Of a stretch of DNA of 8,998 bases, positions 1-5,831 are shown piece by piece. The notes beneath the pieces were generated by a model. That model was not told the DNA's origin. It made no database searches and worked only from the letters and a program-made list of their open reading frames with translations. Within the stretch, counting starts at the first letter, position 1. Each line of letters begins with the position of its first letter. Both the position numbers and the translations under genes were made by a program. Source of the stretch: an uncultured Bacteroidales bacterium. GTDB lineage: Bacteria; Bacteroidota; Bacteroidia; Bacteroidales; ML635J-15. The DNA lies in contig CALDKB010000062.1 in the NCBI GenBank assembly GCA_937899245.1, forward strand, positions 1-8,998, read 5' to 3'.

Positions 1-49
1 CATATTCTTAGCATCTATTGTAATAAAAGGATTTTCATCGTATTCTTCT

Positions 50-142
50 GTAGGTGAGCATCACGACAGAGACAGGAATGCCGCAGTCAATATTTTACTA
101 GAAGCTACTAAACTTCACGATATACATAGAAGCGTAAGCTAA
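50..142 (+). pseudogene. tnpB: 3' remnant of an IS200/IS605-family tnpB (RNA-guided nuclease/OrfB)
   Basis: Reading from base 50 gives a 30-codon open tail that ends in TAA at 140-142. It contains GEHHDRDRNAAVNILLEATK, which matches the conserved C-terminal end of TnpB/OrfB proteins (CG..xDRDxNAAxNI). The aspartate of the DRD block belongs to the third RuvC catalytic motif. The CxxC zinc-finger halves and everything further upstream are missing: bases 1-49 do not translate into anything TnpB-like in this frame or either other plus frame. An intact TnpB is about 350-450 residues, so over 90 percent is gone. It is the only coding trace on the plus strand and faces the phage operon. It runs directly into an IS605-type right end, which supports the assignment. 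The breakpoint near base 50 is judged from loss of similarity and could be off by several bases. Confidence 0.8.
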
Positions 143-257
143 GCAATAGACAATTTGGATATCAACTGTTAGGAGAGAATTCGTAAGACCTAACTATGTT
201 AGGCAAGATTCGTTTGTATCCTAGAATCCCACGAATTTAGTCGTGGGAGTATGTCAA
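143..257 (+). mobile_element. Right end of an IS200/IS605 (IS608-like) element
   Basis: Downstream of the tnpB stop lies about 115 bases of non-coding sequence with two hairpins: CCTAAC-TAT-GTTAGG at 189-203, and the subterminal TCCCACGA-ATTTAG-TCGTGGGA at 227-248. The sequence then reads GTATG and TCAA (254-257). IS200/IS605 elements lack inverted repeats, carry subterminal hairpins read by the single-strand transposase TnpA, and in IS608 end on the right with TCAA, so 257 is the likely element boundary. No tnpA and no left end are visible, so by itself this is a remnant. It could only move if a TnpA acted in trans and a left end lies beyond the window. Confidence 0.72.
227..248. repeat. Subterminal IS hairpin
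   Basis: This is a perfect 8-bp inverted repeat, TCCCACGA / TCGTGGGA, with a 6-base loop, lying 6 bases before the TCAA boundary. It is the expected TnpA-recognition hairpin of an IS605-type right end. Read on the minus strand it lies just downstream of the phage operon and is followed by TTCT, so it might also slow or end phage transcription coming from the right. It has no real U-tract, so this second role is weak. Confidence 0.75.
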
Positions 258-263
258 TACTAT

Positions 264-323
264 TTATTTACAGTATAATTTACAGCCTTTGCGGCCGCCG
301 TTTTTCCCCTTTTTACAAGCCAT
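264..323 (-). CDS. Micro-ORF: 19-residue Cys/Lys/Gly-rich basic peptide
   Basis: Ten bases after the glycosyltransferase stop there is an ATG (323-321) opening a 19-codon frame, MACKKGKNGGRKGCKLYCK, closed by TAA at 266-264. Upstream, AGGT (335-332 on the minus strand) sits 8 bases from the ATG, which is a modest Shine-Dalgarno match, and the close spacing fits translational coupling. The peptide has three cysteines and seven Lys/Arg residues among 19, and no acidic residue. No domain can be named. The codons include a GC-rich patch (GGCGGCCGC) that stands out in AT-rich surroundings, which suggests selection on the peptide or on the RNA. The IS remnant begins 6 bases beyond the stop, so the frame survived the insertion intact. 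It could be chance, since short ORFs are common, but position, spacing and composition favour a real small gene. Confidence 0.45.
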   Translation of the reverse strand: MACKKGKNGGRKGCKLYCK

Positions 324-333
324 TATATTTTAC

Positions 334-1338
334 CTACTCTTTTAAATTTTCGACTTGTTTGATCCAGTCGTCAAAAGTCTGATGTTCCATTAAAAGACCT
401 TCCGCATACATGCGTTGACGGATACCGGCTACAATCATAGTCTTCTCTTCTTTTGTAAGCTCATTGAATAGATGCTTGAAATCATTCCAGTATTTCTTGA
501 AACGGATTTCGGTCATATGGCGGTATTCCTGGTTCTCCTGATTTACCCATTCATCTTTATTCAAGGTAAAATAAGAGTCAAAAATCATGCCGGCTGAGTA
601 AAATTTTGCTTCATCTTTTTTATTACGGTCTAAGAACTCGTTTATGAGTGCGGTATTCGAATCAAGCATATTTATAAAAGTCTTTAAAATATACTTCGGA
701 TCATGACGGCATACGGATTCGTCTCTCCATTTCCACAGATAGAACGGGGTCTGACAGTATTTTGCACGTGTCGGGTCAGCCAGTTTTTGACACAGACAGT
801 TAAAGTAGCTGTCTTCATGAATCGTCAGCTTATCGTTCCAACGGATGTTGTTATTGATCAGGAATTTTCTGCGATGAATCTTGCCGTGAACAAAAGTAGA
901 ATCCATGTCATGGTTTACATAAACAACTTCTTCTTTATTCGCAGGATTACGGGATTCTTCGACAAAGTTCGAGATCAGGGTATCAAAGCCTTCGCCTTTG
1001 ATTTCCCTCATGACAATCCATAATCCACAGGCATTGCAAAACATATCGTCACAGTCGCAGAACATGACATAATCCGCGTTTGAGTGATCAAGACATGCAT
1101 TACGTGTAGCGGAAACGCCTTTATGCTCGCATTGATAGAATTCAATGGTGAACGGGTACGCGCTCATTTGCTCTTCTGTGATTTTAAACAAACCGCCGTC
1201 GCAGCAGATGATTACGCCTACTTCATTTTTTAGGTCAACATTCTGCTGGATTGAAAGTGAGTCAAGCAAAGTCTTAACTACATCAAAAGATTCGTTATAA
1301 GTCGGGATAAGAATATCCAGTGTCCTATTATTAGCCAT
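334..1338 (-). CDS. GT-A fold glycosyltransferase, family 2-like
   Basis: This 334-residue protein probably transfers a sugar from a nucleotide-sugar donor in the cytoplasm. The N-terminus LDILIPTYNES (7-17) is the classic first strand and loop of family 2 transferases. CCDGG (45-49) takes the place of the nucleotide-contacting aspartate. GVSATRN (74-80) is the conserved G.S.ARN helix. DCDD (95-98) is the DxD metal site, and HEDSYF (174-179) supplies the likely catalytic-base region, followed by WKWRDESVCRH (202-212). The last 120 residues are helical and have no recognisable domain. There is no signal peptide or membrane segment. The start is supported by GAAGGAAGG about 12 bases upstream, slightly far. 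It is separated from the tail genes by a hairpin at 1376-1420 and may be expressed at a different level. Phage enzymes of this type modify host surface glycans, phage DNA bases or virion proteins; the target here is unknown. The fold is secure, the acceptor is not. Confidence 0.85.
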   Translation of the reverse strand: MANNRTLDILIPTYNESFDVVKTLLDSLSIQQNVDLKNEVGVIICCDGGLFKITEEQMSAYPFTIEFYQCEHKGVSATRNACLDHSNADYVMFCDCDDMFCNACGLWIVMREIKGEGFDTLISNFVEESRNPANKEEVVYVNHDMDSTFVHGKIHRRKFLINNNIRWNDKLTIHEDSYFNCLCQKLADPTRAKYCQTPFYLWKWRDESVCRHDPKYILKTFINMLDSNTALINEFLDRNKKDEAKFYSAGMIFDSYFTLNKDEWVNQENQEYRHMTEIRFKKYWNDFKHLFNELTKEEKTMIVAGIRQRMYAEGLLMEHQTFDDWIKQVENLKE

Positions 1339-1375
1339 AATAATTAATTTCCTTCCTTCGATCCTTTTAGGAAAA

Positions 1376-1420
1376 TGATATAGAAAATGCGGAAATTATC
1401 CCGCATTTAGTTCTATATCA
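1376..1420 (-). terminator. Nested hairpin between the DUF4376-like gene and the glycosyltransferase gene
   Basis: An outer 10-bp perfect stem (TGATATAGAA 1376-1385 with TTCTATATCA 1411-1420) encloses an inner stem of 7-8 bp (AATGCGG 1386-1392 with CCGCATT 1401-1407), with a three-base bulge on one side. On the minus strand the inner stem is AAATGCGG-loop-CCGCATTT followed by TC, a weak terminator shape. It starts 9 bases after the DUF4376-like stop and ends 37 bases before the glycosyltransferase start. It could act as a partial terminator or as an mRNA processing or stabilising element. The U-tract is short, so full termination is unlikely. Confidence 0.55.
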
Positions 1421-1428
1421 ATTATATA

Positions 1429-2049
1429 TTACAGGTTAAAATTAACGTCGCTCCAGGTGATAGCCATGACATCTTCTATAGATTCACAGCCGAGCACGCG
1501 TTCTTTTAATTCTCTGTATTTTTCATGAAGCATATTTGAGCGGACTGCTACTCTAGCGATAATAGAACGTAAATCTAAAGCTGTAACTTGCATTACGCTG
1601 TTATCTGCACATGTCCATTCAAGAAAAGCTCCTTCTCCTTGCAGGTCCAATACGATAATCGCATTGGAGATACGTGCCATAGCCTTATCGTCATAATCAA
1701 AGAATTTGCCGCTATATTCGATAGGCATGATTTCTTCTGTATCACGAAGAGCTTTGAAATTGTTAAGTTTTAACTGTTTAATATTTTCCAGTGATTCTGT
1801 AGCAGCCAGTATCGAATCAGAATCTACGGATTCGAAATGTGTTTCGCCGTTTTCATCTTCAACTTCAACGTCACGAGGAAGGTCGATAACAGATTCTGTA
1901 TATTTTCTTTCCCCATTTAAGATAAAGCAGGCCATATCTATAGCTTCAGCATAGAAATCACCATTATTGGATTGTATATATTTGCCCGCATCTGAATATG
2001 ATTTTATGAGGGTCTTATTATCGTCAAGATATATTTGTTGTAAAGCCAT
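1429..2049 (-). CDS. DUF4376-like phage tail-associated protein
   Basis: This protein of 206 residues has no signal peptide or membrane segment. The C-terminal half (about 95-200) follows the layout of DUF4376, a domain common in phage tail-fibre or tail-fibre-assembly proteins. It shows an N-terminal helix ending in a conserved Arg (LRDTEE, 101-106), a Tyr/Gly then FFDYDD (116-121), AMARISNAI (123-131), a Trp in the core (145), ADN (148-150), a helix opening with T/D-L, and a His-containing helix (LHEKYRELKERV) near 174-185. The N-terminal 90 residues are acidic and unrecognised and may contact a partner. The start is clear: AAGGAG lies 7-8 bases before the ATG. It follows the LRR genes by 15 bases and probably belongs to the same tail transcript. 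A role in fibre attachment or folding is inference. The domain match is judged by eye. Confidence 0.65.
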   Translation of the reverse strand: MALQQIYLDDNKTLIKSYSDAGKYIQSNNGDFYAEAIDMACFILNGERKYTESVIDLPRDVEVEDENGETHFESVDSDSILAATESLENIKQLKLNNFKALRDTEEIMPIEYSGKFFDYDDKAMARISNAIIVLDLQGEGAFLEWTCADNSVMQVTALDLRSIIARVAVRSNMLHEKYRELKERVLGCESIEDVMAITWSDVNFNL

Positions 2050-2064
2050 TATTTTCTCCTTCTT

Positions 2065-3312
2065 TTACTGTCCTACTAATCTTGCTGAAACATATGTCCA
2101 ATTTGTTGCTGCTTTAAAAGTCGCCAACAAAGACGATTTAACATATATTTTCCCTGTTCCGCCTGCAGATAATTGTGTACCGCTAAACGCATTAGAATTA
2201 TTCAAGCTAGGTACTGCTGTTGTTAATATATACATTGAAGATAAATTAGTACATCTTGAGAAAGCAGCATAGTTGATTTCTGTAAGCGCCGGGGTTGAAA
2301 TTGTCTTTAATGATGAACAGCCTACAAACGCATAACTTGCAATTATTCTCAATAAAGGAACCGAGACAGTATTTAGCGAAGAGCAGTTTCCAAATGCATA
2401 ATCACTCATTAATGTAGTTTTAGGGAAATTGGCAGTAGCCAATTTGGAACAGTAGTAGAAAACATAGGAATCCACGGCTGTAACATTAGGGAAAGATGCT
2501 GTTGTTATAGAGGTACAACTGTTGAAGGCACGATACCCCAATGTCTGGGCCAAAGGAAACGATATATTGTTTATACCAGTAAGTCCTGAAAAAGCCCATG
2601 AACATACGGTAATTGTTTTCGGAAAACTTACAGATGTTAACGACCAACAGGAAGCAAAAGCTGATTCTCCGATTATAGTTACTTCTGGGAACGAGATATT
2701 TGACAATACCTCACAGCGATAAAAAGCACCATTTGATATAGTTGTAACCTTCGGAAAACTTATACTCGATAAAACGAAGCAGTTATCAAAAGCATCATCA
2801 AATATGGTTGTTGCATTTGGAAATATAGCAGTTGTCATGCCGCTGCATGAATGGAAAGCACTACTGCCGATTTCTGTCACAGAGGGAAAATTGACACTTG
2901 TCAATCCAAAACATCTGCTAAACGCCAATGTCCCTATTTTGGTTGCTATTGGAAAACTGACAGAACCTAAATTATAATTACGTTCAAAAGCACAATCTCC
3001 AATTGTTGTTACTTTAGGAAATGAAGCCTCGGTTGTATTATATTCATAAAACGCCGCTGGCGCAATTCTGGTTATGCTCTGTTGCTGATCTATCAAGTCA
3101 GGTGTAAGGCCAACCATGGTTCCATAATACTTTCGTCCCATAGTAGCCATTGGACTCAAAAAAATTGTTCCGTTTTTTATTTTTTGTACACCGGAATATA
3201 CTGCTTGCATACTAGAAGTGCTTGTAAGACCCGCAGAAACTTTATTGTTGACTGTATTTACAATACTAGTTTTGTATTGTTTCAATGTCGATAATTTTTG
3301 TTGAATTGTCAT
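2065..3312 (-). CDS. BspA-like leucine-rich-repeat protein, short paralogue (tail/adhesin candidate)
   Basis: This protein has 415 residues in three parts. Residues 1-45 (IQQKLSTLKQYKTSIVNTVNNK...YSGVQKI) match the short helical leader seen on many Bacillota phage tail proteins. Residues 92-355 hold 12 consecutive 22-residue repeats of the form L-x-S/T-x-S-F-P-x-x-T-x-I-x-x-x-A-F-x-x-C-x, the LRR_5/BspA class. Residues 356-415 form a cap ending IYVKSSLLATFKAATNWTYV, typical of BspA-like proteins. LRR_5 proteins are usually surface adhesins that bind host or matrix proteins, but this one has no signal peptide or anchor, so export by the usual route is unlikely. With the phage leader and operon position, incorporation in the virion is the best guess. 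The ATG is one base after the stop of the longer paralogue (ATG TAA A ATG) with only AGGT upstream, which suggests translational coupling. The repeat family is certain; the function is inferred. Confidence 0.85.
   Translation of the reverse strand: MTIQQKLSTLKQYKTSIVNTVNNKVSAGLTSTSSMQAVYSGVQKIKNGTIFLSPMATMGRKYYGTMVGLTPDLIDQQQSITRIAPAAFYEYNTTEASFPKVTTIGDCAFERNYNLGSVSFPIATKIGTLAFSRCFGLTSVNFPSVTEIGSSAFHSCSGMTTAIFPNATTIFDDAFDNCFVLSSISFPKVTTISNGAFYRCEVLSNISFPEVTIIGESAFASCWSLTSVSFPKTITVCSWAFSGLTGINNISFPLAQTLGYRAFNSCTSITTASFPNVTAVDSYVFYYCSKLATANFPKTTLMSDYAFGNCSSLNTVSVPLLRIIASYAFVGCSSLKTISTPALTEINYAAFSRCTNLSSMYILTTAVPSLNNSNAFSGTQLSAGGTGKIYVKSSLLATFKAATNWTYVSARLVGQ
2248..3039 (-). repeat. 12 tandem 22-residue LRR_5 units (66-base period)
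   Basis: This repeat region of the 415-residue LRR protein runs from residue 92 to 355 with no length variation: 12 units of exactly 22 residues. Unit 1 lacks the usual Leu and C-terminal Cys (NTTEASFPKV...FERNY), as expected of an edge repeat. DNA copies are well diverged, with no identical 20-mers noticed, so this is an old array held by protein selection rather than a recent expansion. Confidence 0.85.
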
Positions 3313-3325
3313 TTTACATACCTAC
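3308..3325 (-). promoter_or_regulatory. Tight stop/start junction between the two LRR genes
   Basis: On the minus strand the upstream gene ends ATG TAA, then one base, then the ATG of the downstream gene. The only Shine-Dalgarno candidate is TAGGT about 9 bases before the second ATG, inside the upstream coding end. A ribosome finishing the long paralogue can restart directly, so the two LRR proteins are probably made at linked levels. Confidence 0.55.
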
Positions 3326-5278
3326 GAACCTAGCAGAATAATATGACCAGTTTGCAGCTGTTTTGAAGCTGTTTAACAAGCTGGATTTTACGTATATTTT
3401 TCCCCATTTATTGCCGTTACTTGCTGAATAGTTACTTATAGGTGTACTATAGAAAACGTTGCTATTGTATAGCGTCGGAATTGTGTCTCCTAAAAGGTAC
3501 AAGGAAGATAACTTTGTACAATATGCGAATGCCGATGCTCCTATATACGTAACTTTAGGCAAAGATATTGTTGATAGCTCATAACATGTGCGGAATGCGC
3601 TTCCTGCTATTGAAGTAACTGCGGGGAAAGATGCTGTTGTTAAAGTCGCGCACCCACTAAAAGCATTTATTTCAAGAATAGACAAGATTGGGAACGAAGC
3701 TGTTGTCATAGCTGCGCAACCTTGAAAAGCCGAACTGCCCATAGAACTGCATAACGGAAAAATTGCTGAAGTCAAAACGCTACATCCATAAAATGCCTTT
3801 GTGCCTATGCTTGTAACTGCCGGGAAGGAAATCGTGCTCATTTTTGAACATGCTTCGAATGCAGAACTTCCAATAGTAGTAGCTACCGGGAAATTGGCGC
3901 TTTTTAGTTCAAAACAAAAATCAAATGCACTGACTCCAATTGTTACTACTTTAGGACACGATACTGTTGTTAATGCTTTACACGTACAGAAGGTACTTTC
4001 TGGCAATTCAGTTATTAAAGAAAGCGTTATGCTAGGTAATGTTTCGCAACCAATAAATACTCTTGATCCTAAGGATGTTACTTTTGGAAAAGATGCAGAA
4101 GTCATGCTTCTACAATATCCAAATGCTCCTTGTTTGAGTTCTGTTGCAAGTGGGAAATTAGCTGATTTTAAACCTGCATTAGTAAATGCATATACACCTA
4201 TATATGATACTTTAGGTGCCGAAATAACCGACAAACTAGAACAGTTATAGAAACAAGAATTACTAATATAAAGCGCATTGGGAAGATTTATGCTAGGCAA
4301 AGCTATACAATTATTAAAAGCATATGATTCCATATCTGTTAAATTCGGAAATAATGCTGTTGTTAAGGCGCTGCAATGTTCGAAAGCACATTCGCCCAGA
4401 GAAGTAGCAACAGGAAAACTAACACTTGATAATGAATAACAAGATGCAAAGCCTCTAGCATATGTACATACTGGAAAATATGCCGACTTTAAAGCAATAT
4501 CATATTCAAAAGCCCAATACGATAGAGATGTTACTTTAGGAAAAGAAATAGTTGTTAGTTTACTGCATCTTGAAAATGCACCTTGACTCAAATATGTTGC
4601 TTCAGGCAAAGATACTGTTGATAAATTTTCACACCAACAAAATGCTCTGTTTCCAACAGTTTTTGCTACCGGACAAGATATAGTCGTTAAATTTGCACAG
4701 CTTTCGCAAAAACCTCCTGGTATTTCTGACAACTTAGGGAAATTAACTGATTCTAATGATTTACATTCTGAAAACACACCATAACTTGCATAAGTAGCTT
4801 CTGGAAAGTATGCGGATTTTAAAGAATTGCAGCTTGCAAATGCCCATTTACTTATCGCAGTAACCTTTGGAAAACTTATTGTAGTTAATTTACTGCAACG
4901 CCAAAATGCATATTCATACATATATGTGGCTTCTGGAAATGACGCAGTAGTTAGTTTAGGACAAGAAGCAAAAGCACTTTGCCAAATTCCGTCAACTTGT
5001 GTAAAAGATGCCGTGGTCAAGCTTTCGCACATCATAAAGGTATAAGGATATATTATACTTTGACCAAGTTCGCCTGTAGTATCAATCGCTTGCGAATAAG
5101 GATAATTGTAAGCCAATATAGCCAAATCTGTTACTTGTGTCTGTGAAGCTGTAGATAAGACTTCCCATATTTTTTTATAGCCAGCACCGCTGCTTATTGT
5201 CATCCCGTTGGATGACATAGCAGCGATCATGCTTTTTCTATATTCGTTTAATGTTATTAGTTTTGCACCAATACTCAT
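3314..5278 (-). CDS. BspA-like leucine-rich-repeat protein, long paralogue (tail/adhesin candidate)
   Basis: This protein of 654 residues has the same plan as its downstream neighbour: leader 1-45 (IGAKLITLNEYRKSMIAAMSS...YKKIWEVL), a linker to 85, 23 LRR_5 units at 86-588, and a C-terminal cap 589-654 with IYVKSSLLNSFKTAANWSYY. The two caps agree at most positions of their last 30 residues, so the genes are clear paralogues. Cysteines recur at the unit ends (AFxxC), as in the family, where they line the solenoid. No signal peptide, LPxTG or membrane segment is present. The start is very well supported: AAGGGGTGA sits 6-7 bases before the ATG, the strongest Shine-Dalgarno in the window, consistent with high expression of a structural protein. 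It lies 19 bases after the tail-fibre-like gene. The likely role is a receptor-binding or glycan-binding virion appendage. The alternative is an intracellular effector made late in infection. Confidence 0.86.
   Translation of the reverse strand: MSIGAKLITLNEYRKSMIAAMSSNGMTISSGAGYKKIWEVLSTASQTQVTDLAILAYNYPYSQAIDTTGELGQSIIYPYTFMMCESLTTASFTQVDGIWQSAFASCPKLTTASFPEATYMYEYAFWRCSKLTTISFPKVTAISKWAFASCNSLKSAYFPEATYASYGVFSECKSLESVNFPKLSEIPGGFCESCANLTTISCPVAKTVGNRAFCWCENLSTVSLPEATYLSQGAFSRCSKLTTISFPKVTSLSYWAFEYDIALKSAYFPVCTYARGFASCYSLSSVSFPVATSLGECAFEHCSALTTALFPNLTDMESYAFNNCIALPSINLPNALYISNSCFYNCSSLSVISAPKVSYIGVYAFTNAGLKSANFPLATELKQGAFGYCRSMTSASFPKVTSLGSRVFIGCETLPSITLSLITELPESTFCTCKALTTVSCPKVVTIGVSAFDFCFELKSANFPVATTIGSSAFEACSKMSTISFPAVTSIGTKAFYGCSVLTSAIFPLCSSMGSSAFQGCAAMTTASFPILSILEINAFSGCATLTTASFPAVTSIAGSAFRTCYELSTISLPKVTYIGASAFAYCTKLSSLYLLGDTIPTLYNSNVFYSTPISNYSASNGNKWGKIYVKSSLLNSFKTAANWSYYSARFVGM
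3515..5023 (-). repeat. 23 tandem 22-residue LRR_5 units with a five-unit higher-order period
   Basis: Residues 86-588 divide into 23 units. All have 22 residues except unit 9 (20 residues) and unit 13 (21 residues, lacking the terminal Cys). Units 2-4 and 7-9 resemble each other register by register: unit 3 and unit 8 both read KLTTISFPKVT, unit 4 and unit 9 both read LKSAYFP then TYA. This shows an old duplication of a five-unit (about 110-residue) block. Confidence 0.83.
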
Positions 5279-5297
5279 TTTTTCACCCCTTGCCTAT

Positions 5298-5780
5298 TTA
5301 GGAGCCGATCAGAGCATCCAGTGCAGTTTCTATATCGGATAATTTGGTATCGACTTCAGTTTTTGTATAAGCATCTGTGATACCATATGCAGACAAGCTT
5401 GTACCTGTTAAAGCAACTGTACCAGTTTTAGCCGGTAAAGTTATAGTATAGCTTGTTGTGCTAGTATTAGCGGTAGTCAGATATGTATAACCGGTATTAG
5501 AGCCGTACATGGTTACTCCGCCCTTTTTATTACCTGCAGTTGTACTATTTTTATTATTGCCTATTGTGATATCCGCAGTACCGGCAGCAGAAGTAGTGCC
5601 TTCTTTGGTATAGTATTTCAAGCCGTCGTTGGCATTTACTCCGCCTGTTCCGCTTGCAGCGGTATACCACACAGGATAATAAGTAGTTGCAGTAGTCGGA
5701 TTAGTAGTTGTAACGGTAACTTTGGTATCCGAAATATCATAAGTTGTACCGTTTACATTAATTTTTGAAATATTAGCCAT
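5298..5780 (-). CDS. Small tail-fibre-like structural protein
   Basis: This 160-residue Thr/Gly/Ser-rich protein has no signal peptide. It opens with MANISKINVNGTTYDISD, a leader seen on many gut phage tail and fibre proteins. The middle is low-complexity beta-type sequence (about 20-105). Residues near 113-121 read LPAKTGTVAL, a motif that frequently precedes the C-terminal part of phage fibre proteins. Then come SLSAYGITDAYTKTEVDTKL (129-148) and a short heptad-like helix (KTEVDTKLSDIETALDALI), which suggests oligomerisation, probably trimeric as in fibres. AGAGG 8 bases before the ATG supports the start. It lies between the large modular protein and the LRR genes, so it may be a connector or a short fibre. 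A collar or adaptor role is inference; the family resemblance is by motif only. Confidence 0.65.
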   Translation of the reverse strand: MANISKINVNGTTYDISDTKVTVTTTNPTTATTYYPVWYTAASGTGGVNANDGLKYYTKEGTTSAAGTADITIGNNKNSTTAGNKKGGVTMYGSNTGYTYLTTANTSTTSYTITLPAKTGTVALTGTSLSAYGITDAYTKTEVDTKLSDIETALDALIGS

Positions 5781-5799
5781 TTTTTATGCCTCTTTTACA

Positions 5800-5826
5800 A
5801 TAGAGCAGCTATCAAAGCTGCTCTAT
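5800..5826. terminator. 11-bp hairpin in the gap before the small fibre gene
   Basis: ATAGAGCAGCT (5800-5810) and AGCTGCTCTAT (5816-5826) form a perfect 11-bp stem with a five-base loop (ATCAA), the strongest hairpin in the window. On the plus strand it is followed by ATTTTTTATTTT, a good intrinsic-terminator tail. On the minus strand, in the direction of the genes, it is followed by TGTAAAAGAGG, with no U-tract. So it either blocks antisense transcription or, in the operon mRNA, acts as a stabiliser or processing hairpin just 5 bases after the stop of the 800-residue gene and ahead of the next ribosome site. Confidence 0.6.
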
Positions 5827-5831
5827 ATTTT

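Larger units (their letters stand above)
60..275 (+). ncRNA. Putative omega-RNA (reRNA) scaffold plus guide
   Basis: In studied IS200/IS605 elements the TnpB guide RNA is made from the 3' end of the tnpB gene plus the right end, and its guide is the 16-20 bases just past the element boundary. Here that layout is retained: the tnpB tail, the hairpins at 189-203 and 227-248, the TCAA boundary at 254-257, then a would-be guide starting at 258 (TACTATTTATTTACAGTA). A short block GTTAGGA near 168-174 could pair with TCCTAG near 219-224, as in a compact folded scaffold. Expression, exact ends and function are inference. With no TnpB in the window it would need a protein supplied from elsewhere, and it may simply be a fossil. 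Confidence 0.45.

Noticed and set aside
291..298. NotI-type GCGGCCGC palindromes here and at 7564-7571 as cloning scars
   Set aside because: Both sit within open coding frames (Gly-Gly-Arg here; Ala-Ala-Ala in the 800-residue gene) with natural flanks and no linker or vector sequence.
301..314. T-rich run (TTTTTCCCCTTTT) as a plus-strand terminator
   Set aside because: No stem-loop precedes it, and the bases are explained as Lys/Gly codons of the minus-strand micro-ORF.
1421..1445. Possible minus-strand promoter (TATAAT-like) before the glycosyltransferase
   Set aside because: A TATAAT string exists in an AT-rich stretch, but no acceptable -35 box lies 16-18 bases upstream.
3801..4250. Plus-strand open frame of 149 codons
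   Set aside because: It lies wholly antisense to the long LRR gene. The 66-base period keeps an antisense frame open, and the translation shows the same periodicity with no independent domain or ribosome site.
2248..5023. CRISPR-like periodic repeats
   Set aside because: The 66-base period comes from protein LRR units. DNA copies differ at many third positions and no identical direct repeats with unique spacers exist.
2065..5278. Diversity-generating retroelement target in the LRR genes
   Set aside because: No reverse transcriptase, template repeat or adenine-specific variable copy is visible in the window. It could only be revisited with flanking sequence.
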